This document shows, piece after piece, positions 48,528-58,827 of a stretch of DNA of 64,000 nt. Made by a program: the position numbers and the translations under genes. The DNA is from Nissabacter sp. SGAir0207 (GTDB lineage Bacteria; Pseudomonadota; Gammaproteobacteria; Enterobacterales; Enterobacteriaceae), in contig NZ_CP028035.1 of NCBI RefSeq assembly GCF_005491205.1, positions 124,001 to 188,000 on the forward strand, read 5' to 3'. Every line of letters starts with the position of its first letter. Positions within the stretch are counted from its first letter, which is position 1. The notes under the pieces were generated by a model, which searched no databases, was not told the origin of the DNA, and saw only the letters and a program-made list of their open reading frames with translations.

Positions 48528-49397
48528 TCATTTGGCTGGCTGGGTGGTGAGGGTGCTGGCACCGCTGGCCTGCGCGTTGGTCAGGGCCAGTGAGACCGCC
48601 AGAGTTTGGGCAAGGCACATGGAGGCCACCTGGGAGCGGAAGCCGTCCACCTGCGCCTCGCGTACCACGAAGCAGACGTCACTGAACGCCGCCAGCGGAC
48701 TGACCTGGCTGTCGGTGATGGCAATCTGCTGCGCGCCCTGTTTCGCGCCGAGCTGCACCAGATCCACCGCCTCCTGCGCGTAAGGGGAGTAGCTGATGGC
48801 GATCACCACGTCATTCGGCTTCACCATGCTGAGCTGCTCGGTAAACATGCCGCCAAGGCCATCGATCAGGAAGGCGCGGCGCTCGAGGTGGCGCAGGGCG
48901 TAGGTCAGGTAGGAGGCGACGCTGAAGGAGCGGCGCAGGCCAATCACATAGATGGTGTCGGCGTTGTGCAGCATCTCCACCGCACGCTCAAGCTGATCCG
49001 GGCTGACCTGCATGGCCAGTTGCTGCAATGCCTGCGCGTTCACCATGGTGAAGACGTTGAGGATCTCCGCCGGCTTCTCGGGCACCGCGTTCTCCTCGGT
49101 GGAGGTCTGGCGGAACAGGCGCGCGCGCTCGGTGTAACTGACGGTCTCCTCCATCAGGTGCTGGCGGAAGACCTGTTTCATCTCGTTGAAGCCGCTGAAA
49201 CCAAAGGCATTGGCAAAGCGGATCAGCGTGGAGGGCGGCACGTCAGCCTGGGTGGCGATGGAGGCAACGGTATCAAAGGCGATGCTGTTGCTGTTGTCGA
49301 GAATATAGCGGGCCACCTGCTTCAGGCGCTTGCTCAAAGTATCGTAGCGACGGCGGATCTCATCCTGTAACAGCGAGAGTTGGGTCGGGTTAGTCAT
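48528..49397 (-). CDS. iolR: RpiR-family regulator of inositol catabolism
   Basis: 289-aa MurR/RpiR-type regulator: N-terminal helix-turn-helix SIATQADVPPSTLIRFANAFGF then SGFNEMKQVF, and a C-terminal SIS (sugar isomerase) domain with IYVIGLRRSFSVASYL and VIAISYSPYAQEAVDL that would sense an inositol-derived phosphosugar. In Salmonella the iol repressor IolR is also of this family. It lies on the minus strand inside the cluster between iolB and iolC. A TGAAA/TTTCA palindrome sits about 80 bp upstream and may allow autoregulation. Confidence 0.88.
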   Translation of the reverse strand: MTNPTQLSLLQDEIRRRYDTLSKRLKQVARYILDNSNSIAFDTVASIATQADVPPSTLIRFANAFGFSGFNEMKQVFRQHLMEETVSYTERARLFRQTSTEENAVPEKPAEILNVFTMVNAQALQQLAMQVSPDQLERAVEMLHNADTIYVIGLRRSFSVASYLTYALRHLERRAFLIDGLGGMFTEQLSMVKPNDVVIAISYSPYAQEAVDLVQLGAKQGAQQIAITDSQVSPLAAFSDVCFVVREAQVDGFRSQVASMCLAQTLAVSLALTNAQASGASTLTTQPAK

Positions 49398-49476
49398 ATC
49401 GGTGGCTCACAAGGGAAGACAGGGATCAGGTGAAAAACGAAACACGTTTTCATTGTTGCCATTCTATCAGATGAAT

Positions 49477-49487
49477 TGAAAATTTCA
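49477..49487. promoter_or_regulatory. Palindrome upstream of the RpiR-type regulator
   Basis: TGAAAATTTCA, a 5-1-5 inverted repeat in an AT-rich promoter region. RpiR-family sites are often of TGAAA-TTTCA form. Autoregulation is inferred. Confidence 0.4.
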
Positions 49488-49603
49488 TTTGTTGCGGCAA
49501 ATCCCAGCCTTTATTTCATCGTACCTTGAAAAAGGTCACAAATCGGCACACCGGGCGCAGGGTGGCACCCGGATACCGCACGTTTTATGCAGGGTGAACG
49601 CGA

Positions 49604-49624
49604 CGCGGCCCTGAAAGGGCCGCG
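49604..49624 (-). terminator. Hairpin after iolC
   Basis: Perfect 9-bp stem CGCGGCCCT/AGGGCCGCG with a three-base loop, 7 bp past the iolC stop; no T-run on the minus strand. Confidence 0.5.
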
Positions 49625-49630
49625 TGGGCG

Positions 49631-51565
49631 CTACTTTTTCAGCGCGTCTGGCAGTGGACGGACATCACGCCAGAAGCCGATCAGCGTCAGGTAGTTCTGC
49701 TTCACCTGTTTGATCAGCGCGGCGTCATCCAGTTCACCGTGCAGCCAACGGCGGGAGGCGTGGCCGAAGATGGTGCGGCCGACGGCAAAGCCCTTCACGC
49801 AGCGGGCAGCCGCGGCGGCGGCGAAGCCCGATTTTAGCTCCGCCTCTGGCGCGTCGAGGCCCAAAATCACCACGCCACGGCAGTAGTCGTCATTGGCGTC
49901 GATCACGGCGCCCACCTGCTCCCAGGCAGCGGTGGAGAGCGGTGGCAGCTTCCACCAGTCGGGCTGGATGCCCAACTCATAGAAGCGCGTCAGGGCGTCG
50001 ATGTAGAAGCGCTCATCTTTGTCATCGCTGCTCTCGGGCAGGATCACCTCCAGCAGCAGCTCATGGCCGCTCTGGCAGCAGGCGCGGTAGACCTCCAGCA
50101 GCAGGGCCTCCTGCTCCTGACGCAGCGCGGCCGGATCTTGCGGGTGGTAGAACACCAGACATTTGACCACGTGCTCCTGTGGCCAGCTCACCAACTGGGA
50201 GCCGATGTCGCCATGCTCCAGCCGTAGCGGGCGCGAACTGGGCAGCTCAATCGGCCGGCCAATCCACCAGCCCTGCCCGGTGATGGCGTTCAGCGCTGGC
50301 TGGCCGTAGGTGGTGTCAGCCAGAATGCCGCTGTTGTTCGCCAGCCCTGCCTCGGTGGCGGCCTCACGCGCGGCCTGAAGCAGCAGCAGTTTCAGCGTCG
50401 GAATGCGGTCATAAGAAACGCCCGCCTCGTCGGCCATATCCTCCAGTTGCTTGCGGTGGTCGAAGGCGAACACGCACAGCTCCGGCCACGCCTGCTTGCG
50501 GGTAGTGACGCGGTGCAGGTGGTTGAGGCGCACATCGCGATCCGGGCGCGGCACCTGGGTATCGCGGCTCAGGTAGTCGTCCAGCTCCGCCTTGGTCGGC
50601 ATCGCTGGGGCGCAGCCGTGGCGGGAGACCACCAGTGCGCCGCAGGCATTGGCGTAGCGGCAGGCCTGATCCCAGCCCTCATCATTGAGGTAGCCGCGCA
50701 GCAGGCCAGACATAAAGGCATCGCCCGCGCCCAGCACGTTCAGTACATCGACGCGCACGCCGCTGTGCAGCTTGACCTGGCCCCAGCCGTCCGGAATCTC
50801 GCCCTCGAACACGGAGCAGCCCTGCGCGCCACGCTTGCACACCAGCGTGGCCTGCGTGTGCTGGCGCACGTTTTTCAGCGCCGTCAGGGTCTCTGTGCTG
50901 CCGCCAGCGATGTGGAACTCCTCTTCGGTGCCGACGATCAGGTCAAATTTATTCAGGACTTCCTGTAACTGGCGGGTCACCTGCGCGGACTCAATGAAAC
51001 GCGTTTCGCCATCGCCCAGTGAGGTCAGCCCCCAGAGTACCGGGCGGTAGTCAATGTCCAGCGCGGTGCGCAGGCCATGCTTGCGCGCATAGTCCAGCGC
51101 CTTCAGCACGGCGGCGCGGGTATCCGGGTGCGACAGGTGGGTGCCGGTTACCGCCACCGCACGCGCCGAGGCGATGTAATGCTCATCAATGTCATCCGGC
51201 ACCAGCCCCATGTCGGCACAGTTATCGCGGTAGAAGATGAGCGGGAAGGTCTCCTGATCCTTGATGCCGAGGATCACCAGCGCGGTCAGGCGCTGCTGGT
51301 CGGTGATCAGGTACTGGGTATCGACGCCGACCTGTTGCAGCGTCTCCCGCAGGAAGCGGCCATTATGCTCATCGCCGACCCGCGCCAACATGCCTGACTT
51401 CAGGCCCTGAATGGCGGTGCCGTAGGCCACGTTGCCGGATGAACCGCCGAGGTATTTGGAAAAGGTGCTCATGTCTTCCAGTCGCGCGCCAATCTGCTGG
51501 CCGTAGAGGTCAACCGCAATGCGGCCGATGCAGATGACATCCAACTGTTTGGGTTGTGTCGCCAT
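49631..51565 (-). CDS. iolC: IolC fusion: 5-dehydro-2-deoxygluconokinase plus DUF2090 domain
   Basis: 644 aa, twice the length of Bacillus IolC (about 325). Residues 1-330 are a PfkB-family kinase: ICIGRIAVDLYGQQIGARLED, STFSKYLGGSSGNVAYGTA, and signature VDVLNVLGAGDAFMSGLLRGY. It phosphorylates 2-deoxy-5-keto-gluconate. Residues about 345-644 form a DUF2090 TIM barrel (VFAFDHRKQLEDMADEAG, LKLLLLQAAREA, VKCLVFYHP, ILPES, GFAVGRTIFG), related to class I-type aldolases such as LacD. No separate iolJ aldolase lies in the window, so this domain may split the phosphorylated product into dihydroxyacetone phosphate and malonic semialdehyde. It diverges from iolD. Confidence 0.93.
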   Translation of the reverse strand: MATQPKQLDVICIGRIAVDLYGQQIGARLEDMSTFSKYLGGSSGNVAYGTAIQGLKSGMLARVGDEHNGRFLRETLQQVGVDTQYLITDQQRLTALVILGIKDQETFPLIFYRDNCADMGLVPDDIDEHYIASARAVAVTGTHLSHPDTRAAVLKALDYARKHGLRTALDIDYRPVLWGLTSLGDGETRFIESAQVTRQLQEVLNKFDLIVGTEEEFHIAGGSTETLTALKNVRQHTQATLVCKRGAQGCSVFEGEIPDGWGQVKLHSGVRVDVLNVLGAGDAFMSGLLRGYLNDEGWDQACRYANACGALVVSRHGCAPAMPTKAELDDYLSRDTQVPRPDRDVRLNHLHRVTTRKQAWPELCVFAFDHRKQLEDMADEAGVSYDRIPTLKLLLLQAAREAATEAGLANNSGILADTTYGQPALNAITGQGWWIGRPIELPSSRPLRLEHGDIGSQLVSWPQEHVVKCLVFYHPQDPAALRQEQEALLLEVYRACCQSGHELLLEVILPESSDDKDERFYIDALTRFYELGIQPDWWKLPPLSTAAWEQVGAVIDANDDYCRGVVILGLDAPEAELKSGFAAAAAARCVKGFAVGRTIFGHASRRWLHGELDDAALIKQVKQNYLTLIGFWRDVRPLPDALKK

Positions 51566-52072
51566 ACCAGATTCCTTCTAAAAGGGATGAAGAAGCATTT
51601 TTCAGCAGTATGGGGAATAAAAATTTCAAAAACAAGAATGAATGAAATCAAGTATCCAAAAATGTGAGTGGTGACAAACAATGCCTGTTCCGGCGCGGGG
51701 TTAGCATCGACTACCGATCGTGAAAGGGGCCGGGGCTGGGTGTTGCCTTGGTTTTCAGTTGATTGAATTCCCTCAAAAATTTGTGAGGAGGCACGCAAAA
51801 GAGAGTGAAAGGTTACGTAACGTTACGATAAGCGCGCAGCGGGTCGAATGGACGTTTTATTTCATTTTTTGATCTTACTCGCAAAATGGAATGTTTCTTC
51901 TGGAATGGTATTTTGTGGAAAAAAAATTTGTTTATAATTCCCCCACGTTTCACTGCTCGCTGTCTGTCCGCCATTGGCGGGCCTGCGGGGCAGGCGGCCC
52001 ACTGACCGGACGGGCGTACTGCGCCGGGCGGCAGCCCGATACCACCAGATGACAAACAGGAAGGGTTCAACA
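51566..52072. other. iolC-iolD divergent control region
   Basis: 507 bp without a supportable gene. AT-rich at 51580-51660 and 51850-51945, with direct repeats TGGAAT at 51887 and 51901 matching the half-sites upstream of iolA. It presumably carries both divergent promoters. Confidence 0.45.
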
Positions 52073-54013
52073 ATGGCTAAGACGAGACTCACAGTGGCGC
52101 AGGCGTTGGTTAAGTTCCTCGATAACCAGTACGTTCTGGTGGACGGCGAGGAGATCAAGTTTGTAAAAGGGATTTTTGCCATTTTCGGCCACGGTAACGT
52201 ACTCGGGCTGGGGCAGGCGCTGGAGCAGGATCGCGGCGCGCTGGTAGTACACCAAGGGCGCAACGAGCAGGGCATGGCCCATGCGGCCATCGGCTATGCC
52301 AAGCAGAAACTGCGTCGTGAGATCTACGCCTGTAGCTCCTCTGTCGGCCCCGGTGCCGCCAACATGGTGACCGCCGCGGCCACCGCCACCGCCAACCGCA
52401 TCCCGCTGCTGCTGCTGCCGGGCGACGTGTTCGCTACCCGTCAGCCCGACCCGGTGCTGCAACAGATTGAGCAGCCGCACGACCTGAGCATCAGTACCAA
52501 TGACGCCTTCCGCGCCGTCAGCAAATATTGGGATCGCGTGTCGCGCCCGGAACAGCTGATGAGCGCCTGTATCAACGCCATGCGGGTGCTGACCGACCCG
52601 GCCGAGACCGGCGCAGTCACCCTGTCGCTGCCACAGGATGTGCAGGGCGAAGCCTATGACTACCCGGACTACTTCTTCCAGAAACGCGTGCACCGCATGG
52701 ATCGCCGCCCGGCCACCGCTGGCATGGTGCAGGACACACTGGCAATCGTCGCCCGCAAACGCAAGCCGCTGATTGTCTGCGGCGGTGGGGTGAAGTACAG
52801 CGCGGCAGCGGCAGCGCTGCAACAGTTCGCCGAGCGTTACGGCATTCCGTTCGCCGAGACCCAGGCTGGCAAAGGGGCGATTGTCTCTGACCATGCGCTG
52901 AACCTCGGCGGCATCGGCGAGACCGGCAGTTTGGCCGCCAATACCCTGGCAAAAGAGGCCGATCTGGTGATTGGCGTCGGCACCCGTTACACCGATTTCA
53001 CGACGTCATCGAAGTGGATCTTCCAGAACCCGGACGTGGAGTTCCTGAACATCAACGTCAGCGCCTTTGATGCTGGCAAGCTTGATGGCGTGCAACTGCT
53101 GGCGGATGCGCGCGACGCGCTGGAGACCCTCGACAGCCGGCTGGCCGACAGCGGTTACCGCGCCAGTTGGGGCGATGCCATTAGCCGGGCGCGCGAAAGC
53201 CTCTACCGGGAGGTGGATCGGGTCTATCAGGTGGAGTACAGCGGCGAGGACTTTGTGCCGGAGATCGATGACCACCTCGATCGTAAGCAGGTGTTTGCCG
53301 AATTCATCGAGGCCACGCAGTCGGTGCTGACCCAGAGTAAGGTGCTCGGCACCCTGAATGAGATGCTGCCGAAGGATGCGGTGATCGTGGCCGCTTCCGG
53401 CAGTATGCCGGGCGACCTGCAACGCGTCTGGCGCACCACTGGCGTCAACGGCTACCACGTTGAGTATGGCTACTCCTGCATGGGTTATGAGGTCAATGCC
53501 TCGCTCGGCGTCAAGCTGGCGGAGCCGCAGCGCGAGGTCTACACCCTGCTCGGCGACGGCTCCTTCATGATGCTGCACTCCGAGCTGGTCACCTCCATTC
53601 AGGAGGGGGCGAAGATCAACGTGGTGCTGTTCGACAACATGACCAACGGCTGCATCAACAACTTGCAGATGGAGCACGGCATGAACAGCTTCACCACCGA
53701 GTTCCGCTTCCGCAACCACGAGGACAACAGCCTGACCGGCGGCTTTGTGCCGGTGAACTTCGCCATGCTGGCGCAGGCTTACGGCTGCAAGACCTACAGC
53801 GTCACTACCTATGAGCAGCTGCGTGAGGCGCTGGAAGATGCGCGCAAACAGACCGTGTCGACGCTGATAGACATCAAGGTGCTGCCGAAAACCATGGTGC
53901 ACAAGTACTTCAGTTGGTGGCGCGTCGGCGGCGCGCAGGTCTCGAACCGCGACAGCATCCAGCGCGTGGCCGAGATGCTGAATGAGAACATCAATAAGGC
54001 GCGCGAATACTGA
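52073..54013 (+). CDS. iolD: 3D-(3,5/4)-trihydroxycyclohexane-1,2-dione hydrolase
   Basis: Thiamine-diphosphate enzyme that opens the ring of the inositol-derived diketone to 5-deoxy-glucuronate. 646 aa. Pyrimidine domain near the N-terminus with [16 protein letters not shown] and [17 protein letters not shown] (the Glu that activates ThDP); central domain [20 protein letters not shown]; pyrophosphate domain with [17 protein letters not shown] (GDG) and [13 protein letters not shown] (NN), the Mg-ThDP motif. ATG 52073 follows GGAAGGG at proper spacing and is 33 codons inside the open frame. It leads the iolD-G-H-E operon. Confidence 0.96.
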   Translation: MAKTRLTVAQALVKFLDNQYVLVDGEEIKFVKGIFAIFGHGNVLGLGQALEQDRGALVVHQGRNEQGMAHAAIGYAKQKLRREIYACSSSVGPGAANMVTAAATATANRIPLLLLPGDVFATRQPDPVLQQIEQPHDLSISTNDAFRAVSKYWDRVSRPEQLMSACINAMRVLTDPAETGAVTLSLPQDVQGEAYDYPDYFFQKRVHRMDRRPATAGMVQDTLAIVARKRKPLIVCGGGVKYSAAAAALQQFAERYGIPFAETQAGKGAIVSDHALNLGGIGETGSLAANTLAKEADLVIGVGTRYTDFTTSSKWIFQNPDVEFLNINVSAFDAGKLDGVQLLADARDALETLDSRLADSGYRASWGDAISRARESLYREVDRVYQVEYSGEDFVPEIDDHLDRKQVFAEFIEATQSVLTQSKVLGTLNEMLPKDAVIVAASGSMPGDLQRVWRTTGVNGYHVEYGYSCMGYEVNASLGVKLAEPQREVYTLLGDGSFMMLHSELVTSIQEGAKINVVLFDNMTNGCINNLQMEHGMNSFTTEFRFRNHEDNSLTGGFVPVNFAMLAQAYGCKTYSVTTYEQLREALEDARKQTVSTLIDIKVLPKTMVHKYFSWWRVGGAQVSNRDSIQRVAEMLNENINKAREY

Positions 54014-54029
54014 CGCATCCCTGATTCCA

Positions 54030-54050
54030 CGGGCAGCGGCCTGCTGCCCG
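54030..54050 (+). other. Hairpin in the iolD-iolG gap
   Basis: CGGGCAGC/GCTGCCCG, perfect 8-bp stem with a five-base loop, 16 bp past the iolD stop and with no T-run. It may protect or partly end the upstream message. Confidence 0.5.
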
Positions 54051-54089
54051 CCCAGTTACTGCTTTTCACACAGAATTTAACGCAATTAA

Positions 54090-55181
<1,092 letters not shown>

Positions 55182-55247
55182 CCTACGCACTGTCAACGGG
55201 CTGGCGCTTCAGCCGTCGGCCCGCACGTACCAATTTAGGGAGTTACC

Positions 55248-56132
55248 ATGAAAATCGCGTTTGATGTCGACGTCATCAAGGACATGGGCATTACCAGGAT
55301 GGTTCACCAGGTGGCGGAGTGGGGCTACAAGTACATTGAGCAGTCGCCGCACCCGCAGATCAACCCGTTCTACAAGCATCCGAAAGCCAGCCGTGAGGTG
55401 ATGACGGAGTACCGCAATGCGCTGAAGGCGACCGGGGTGGAGATCTCCTCCTTTATCGTGGTCTACCGCTGGTCAGGGCCGGGCGAGGATCGCCGCGTGG
55501 CGGCTGTAAGAAACTGGAAGCGGATGATTGAGATCGCGGTGGAGATGGGCGTGCAGGTGATCAACACCGAGCTGGCTGGCAACCCGAACGAGCCGGAGAT
55601 CTGCGAGGAGCTGTGGTATCGCTCGATGGAGGAGCTGCTGCCGATCATTGAGCGCGAGGGCATCCGTATGGAGGTGCAGTCGCACCCGTGGGATTTCTGC
55701 GAGCTGAACAACGAGACCTGCGATTTGGTGAAATCCCTGCGCAGTGACAACGTGAAGTACCTCTACAGCGTGCCGCACACCTTCTTCTACGACAAGGGCG
55801 TGGGCGATGTGGCGAACATGCTGCGCTACGCTGGCGACGATCTCTCCCATGTGCTAATCGCCGATACCCACAACCACACCAAGCACTGCCGCTACATCGT
55901 CAACCCGCCGGGCGTGGACGCCGCCGTGCACCAGCACGTTGGCATCGGCGAGGGGGAGGTGGATTTCGATACCCTGTTCAAGACGCTGCGTGAGATGGAT
56001 TTCGCCAACAAGAAGTTCAAGGTGGGCGGTGAGCCGATCATTGCTGCCTCGCTGTTTGGCTACCCGGAAAAGATGAAATATCAGGCCGTGGAAACCCGTG
56101 AACGTATCGAGCGGGAACTGTTGCTCAAATAA
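55248..56132 (+). CDS. iolH: IolH-like sugar phosphate isomerase/epimerase
   Basis: 294-aa AP-endonuclease-2-type TIM barrel, similar in length and place to Bacillus IolH (289 aa), a protein of the inositol operon whose reaction is not well defined. Metal ligands are visible: [13 protein letters not shown] (Glu), [17 protein letters not shown] (Glu/His), [11 protein letters not shown] (Asp/His) and [16 protein letters not shown] 55248 follows GGGAGTT. It sits between iolG and iolE with short gaps, so is co-transcribed. Confidence 0.88.
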   Translation: MKIAFDVDVIKDMGITRMVHQVAEWGYKYIEQSPHPQINPFYKHPKASREVMTEYRNALKATGVEISSFIVVYRWSGPGEDRRVAAVRNWKRMIEIAVEMGVQVINTELAGNPNEPEICEELWYRSMEELLPIIEREGIRMEVQSHPWDFCELNNETCDLVKSLRSDNVKYLYSVPHTFFYDKGVGDVANMLRYAGDDLSHVLIADTHNHTKHCRYIVNPPGVDAAVHQHVGIGEGEVDFDTLFKTLREMDFANKKFKVGGEPIIAASLFGYPEKMKYQAVETRERIERELLLK

Positions 56133-56157
56133 CCCCAATCATGCAGCGAGGCTTATC

Positions 56158-57054
56158 ATGAACAAAGAGAACGTCAAACTGGCCATCGCGCCAATTGGCT
56201 GGACCAACGACGACATGCCGGATTTGGGCAGCGAGAACACCTTCCAGCAGTGCGTTAGCGAAATGGCGCTGGCGGGCTTCACCGGCAGTGAAGTGGGCAG
56301 CAAATACCCGCGTGACCCAGCGGTATTGAAACGGATGCTGGACGTGCGCGGCATCCAGATCTGCAACGCCTGGTTCAGCACCTTTTTCGCCGATGGCCTG
56401 AAAGAGAAGACCATCGATGAGTTTATCAACCACATGAACTTCCTGCATGAGATGGGCGCGCGGGTGATTGGCTGCTCCGAGCAGAGCAAGAGCATCCAGT
56501 GCACCACCAAGGCAGTGCTGGAGGAGAAGCCCCACTTCACCGAGGAGGAGTGGCAGCGGGTGGCCGACGGCTATAACACGCTGGCGAAACTGGCGGCGGA
56601 GAAGGGGATGCAGGTCTGCCTGCATCACCATATGGGCACCGCGATCCAGACCCCGGCGGAGATTGATCGCTTCATGGCGCTGGTCAACGACGACGTCTAC
56701 CTGCTGTTTGATACCGGCCACCTTTACTACTCCGAAGGCTCCCAGCAGGTGATGATGCAGGTGTTTGAGAAGCACTTTGCCCGCATCAACCACGTGCACC
56801 TGAAAGATGTGCGTGACGAGGTGGTGGCGGATGTGCGCCGCAACCGGCGCAGCTTCCTGGATGGCGTGCGTATGGGCACGTTCACCATTCCCGGCGACGG
56901 CGTGATCGACTTCGCACCGGTGTTCAAACTGCTGGATGAGCGCGGTTACAAGGGCTGGATTGTGGTAGAGGCAGAGCAAGACCCGGCGATCGCCAACCCG
57001 TTCGAGTATGCCAAACGGGCGCGCGAGTTTATTCGCGAGCACACCGGGCTGTAA
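56158..57054 (+). CDS. iolE: Inosose dehydratase
   Basis: Second step: dehydrates 2-keto-myo-inositol to the trihydroxycyclohexanedione that IolD opens. 298 aa TIM barrel. [20 protein letters not shown] is the family's N-terminus, with [40 protein letters not shown] and NHVHLKDVR carry the metal ligands, and VVEAEQDPA closes the barrel. ATG 56158 is used since upstream codons overlap the iolH end. Last gene before a terminator. Confidence 0.95.
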   Translation: MNKENVKLAIAPIGWTNDDMPDLGSENTFQQCVSEMALAGFTGSEVGSKYPRDPAVLKRMLDVRGIQICNAWFSTFFADGLKEKTIDEFINHMNFLHEMGARVIGCSEQSKSIQCTTKAVLEEKPHFTEEEWQRVADGYNTLAKLAAEKGMQVCLHHHMGTAIQTPAEIDRFMALVNDDVYLLFDTGHLYYSEGSQQVMMQVFEKHFARINHVHLKDVRDEVVADVRRNRRSFLDGVRMGTFTIPGDGVIDFAPVFKLLDERGYKGWIVVEAEQDPAIANPFEYAKRAREFIREHTGL

Positions 57055-57059
57055 CACAG

Positions 57060-57083
57060 AGCAGGGCGCTTCGGCGCCCTGCT
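57060..57083. terminator. Terminator hairpin between iolE and yhhY
   Basis: Perfect 10-bp stem AGCAGGGCGC/GCGCCCTGCT closed by a stable TTCG loop. The T-run is poor on either strand. Confidence 0.65.
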
Positions 57084-57085
57084 GT

Positions 57086-57580
57086 TCAGACGCGCCGCAC
57101 CCGGCCCATGTGGTGCGCATCCACCATCTGGCCATCCCGCACCGCGAAGCAGGGGCTGGTGCCCTCCACCTCAAAGCCAAACTTCCTGTAGAGCGCCAGC
57201 GCCGCGCGGTTGTCGGTGTAGACCGTCAGCTCCATCCGTTGCACATTCAACCAGTTATCACAAAGCTCCACTGCCGCGCCAAGCAGCGCACTGCCCACGC
57301 CACGCCCGTGGCAGGTTGGCAGTACGCCCATGCCAAAGGTCGCCACATGGCGGCGGCGCGCATGGGTCTGCTGGAACAGCGTCAACTGGCCGACGATCTC
57401 GCCCTCCAGTAGCGCCACCAGACTACAGCTATCCGGGGCCGGGTTGCGCAGGCGCTCCTCCCAGCGGGCGACATTGGGGTAGGGCAGTTGCAACGTATCG
57501 CGGTAGACCGCTGGCTGGCTGTAGAGGTGGTGCAGGGCGGCGGCATCTTCGACTTGCGTGTGACGGACAGTGATCGTCAT
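57086..57580 (-). CDS. aaaT: L-amino acid N-acetyltransferase AaaT (YhhY)
   Basis: GNAT-fold acetyltransferase of 164 aa (E. coli YhhY 162), which acetylates L-phenylalanine and L-methionine. QPAVYRDTLQLPYPNVARWEERL, cut here by the first loop, aligns with QPEVYCNTLQVPHP of E. coli. The acetyl-CoA loop is HGRGVGSALLGA, followed by LCDNWLNVQRMELTVYTDNRAA in two helices and ALYRKFGFEVEGT. ATG 57580 has AAGGAG 8 bp upstream; an upstream ATG at 57610 is in frame but unneeded. It diverges from ryhB, as in E. coli. Confidence 0.93.
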   Translation of the reverse strand: MTITVRHTQVEDAAALHHLYSQPAVYRDTLQLPYPNVARWEERLRNPAPDSCSLVALLEGEIVGQLTLFQQTHARRRHVATFGMGVLPTCHGRGVGSALLGAAVELCDNWLNVQRMELTVYTDNRAALALYRKFGFEVEGTSPCFAVRDGQMVDAHHMGRVRRV

Positions 57581-57686
57581 GGTACGGCTCCTTGTCTGGG
57601 TGGCTGGCAATAACCCTTTAAATTATCTGGCATAATTTTTTCGTCAAGATAAAAAAATGCACGAAAATCACTTTACAGATACGAAT

Positions 57687-57705
57687 GATAATGATTATTA
57701 TTGTC
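57687..57705. promoter_or_regulatory. Fur box of ryhB
   Basis: GATAATGATTATTATTGTC, close to the consensus GATAATGATAATCATTATC, right where the ryhB promoter should be. Confidence 0.85.
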
Positions 57706-57708
57706 ATG

Positions 57709-57816
57709 CGTTCCGGGGAGATGGCACTGACATGCTGGTGTCTTCCAGGAAAGCACGACATTGCTCACATTGCTTCCAGTGTTTTTTAAGCCAGCTCGGG
57801 TGCTGGCTTTTTTTTT
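57709..57816 (+). ncRNA. ryhB: Iron-stress small RNA RyhB
   Basis: Hfq-dependent antisense RNA that represses mRNAs of iron-using proteins when Fur is inactive. The conserved core at 57750-57779 reads AAAGCACGACATTGCTCACA and continues TTGCTTCCAG, as in E. coli RyhB. The terminator follows: AAGCCAGC/GCTGGCTT and nine T (57789-57816). A Fur box stands just upstream. The location next to yhhY and yhhW is the E. coli one. The 5' third differs from E. coli; the start is estimated from Fur-box and promoter spacing, and the length is about 108 nt against 90 in E. coli. Confidence 0.93.
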
Positions 57817-57952
57817 GCCTGCCATCCACCACATCGTCTATTTCTTCATCTTCCCACTCGTTCATTTTTTTTGAACAGAGAGGTTAAGTTATTGCGCTTT
57901 CATCTTTTCAGTCCGCCGCTAGACTAAGTGAAAACATTGAGGAGGATTGAAC

Positions 57953-58648
57953 ATGATTTACTTACGTAAGGCAGAAGATCGCGGACACGCCAACCACGGT
58001 TGGCTGGATAGCTGGCACACCTTCTCGTTCGCGAATTACCACGATCCGAAGTTTATGGGCTTCTCGGCGCTGCGGGTGATTAACGAAGACGTGATCGACG
58101 CGGGGCAAGGCTTTGGTGCCCACCCACACAAAGACATGGAGATCCTGACCTACGTGCTCTCCGGCACCGTCGAGCATCAGGACAGCATGGGCAACAAAGA
58201 GCAGATTCAGGCGGGTGAGTTCCAGATCATGAGCGCCGGCACCGGGGTAAGGCACTCTGAGTACAATGGCCGTGATGACGCGCCGCTGCACCTCTACCAG
58301 ATCTGGATCATCCCAGATACCCAGGGCCTGCCGCCACGCTATGAGCAGCGTGCCTTTGACGCGCCGCAGGGCCGCCAGTTGGTGCTCTCCCCGGATGCAC
58401 GCGACGGCTCGCTGAAGGTGTTTCAGGACATGACCCTGTCGCGCTGGGCGCTGGCCAAGGGTGAGCAGGGTGACTACACCATCGCCAGCGGCCGCCGTAT
58501 CTGGATCCAGGTGGTGCGTGGTAGCGTTACGGTCAACGGCCAGTCCGCTGGCACCAGCGACGCCTTCGCCCTGTGGGATGAGAGTGCCCTCACCCTGCAC
58601 GCCGACGAAGAGAGCGAAATCCTGCTGTTCGACCTGCCATCGGTATAA
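57953..58648 (+). CDS. yhhW: Pirin-family quercetin dioxygenase YhhW
   Basis: 231-aa bicupin protein, same as E. coli YhhW, which has quercetin 2,3-dioxygenase activity. MIYLRKAEDRGHANHGWLDS, then FGAHPHKDMEILTYVLSG, supplies metal-binding His residues in cupin 1; EHQDSMGNKEQIQAGEFQIM and AGTGVRHSEYN provide the rest. LVLSPDARDGSLKVFQDM starts the second, metal-free cupin. GGAGG lies 7 bp before ATG 57953; a TTG two codons upstream is not needed. Its terminator follows at once. Confidence 0.95.
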   Translation: MIYLRKAEDRGHANHGWLDSWHTFSFANYHDPKFMGFSALRVINEDVIDAGQGFGAHPHKDMEILTYVLSGTVEHQDSMGNKEQIQAGEFQIMSAGTGVRHSEYNGRDDAPLHLYQIWIIPDTQGLPPRYEQRAFDAPQGRQLVLSPDARDGSLKVFQDMTLSRWALAKGEQGDYTIASGRRIWIQVVRGSVTVNGQSAGTSDAFALWDESALTLHADEESEILLFDLPSV

Positions 58649-58661
58649 TGGAACAGGCAAT

Positions 58662-58690
58662 AAAAGGCGATGCCAAGGCATCGCCTTTTT
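58662..58690 (+). terminator. Rho-independent terminator of yhhW
   Basis: Perfect 13-bp stem AAAAGGCGATGCC/GGCATCGCCTTTT with loop AA and six T. Confidence 0.92.
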
Positions 58691-58798
58691 TATGTCTGGA
58701 GAGTTTGGCCGGTGATTAATCACATTACCGCCATCTTGGGCTGGCAATAACAATGAATACGCCCGCCGTTGATATTCGCCTGATCACAGCTAATTATC

Positions 58799-58820
58799 AC
58801 CGCCCCGCTGCCGGGGCGGT
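58799..58820 (-). terminator. Hairpin after autotransporter gene A
   Basis: ACCGCCCCG/CGGGGCGGT with a four-base loop, 7 bp past the stop. A near-identical hairpin follows gene B. Confidence 0.65.
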
Positions 58821-58827
58821 CTGTGGC

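Noticed and set aside
57657..57887. 76-codon frame between yhhY and yhhW
   Set aside because: It runs through the Fur box, the RyhB RNA and its terminator. The predicted protein is low-complexity Ser/Phe/Cys sequence without a ribosome site.
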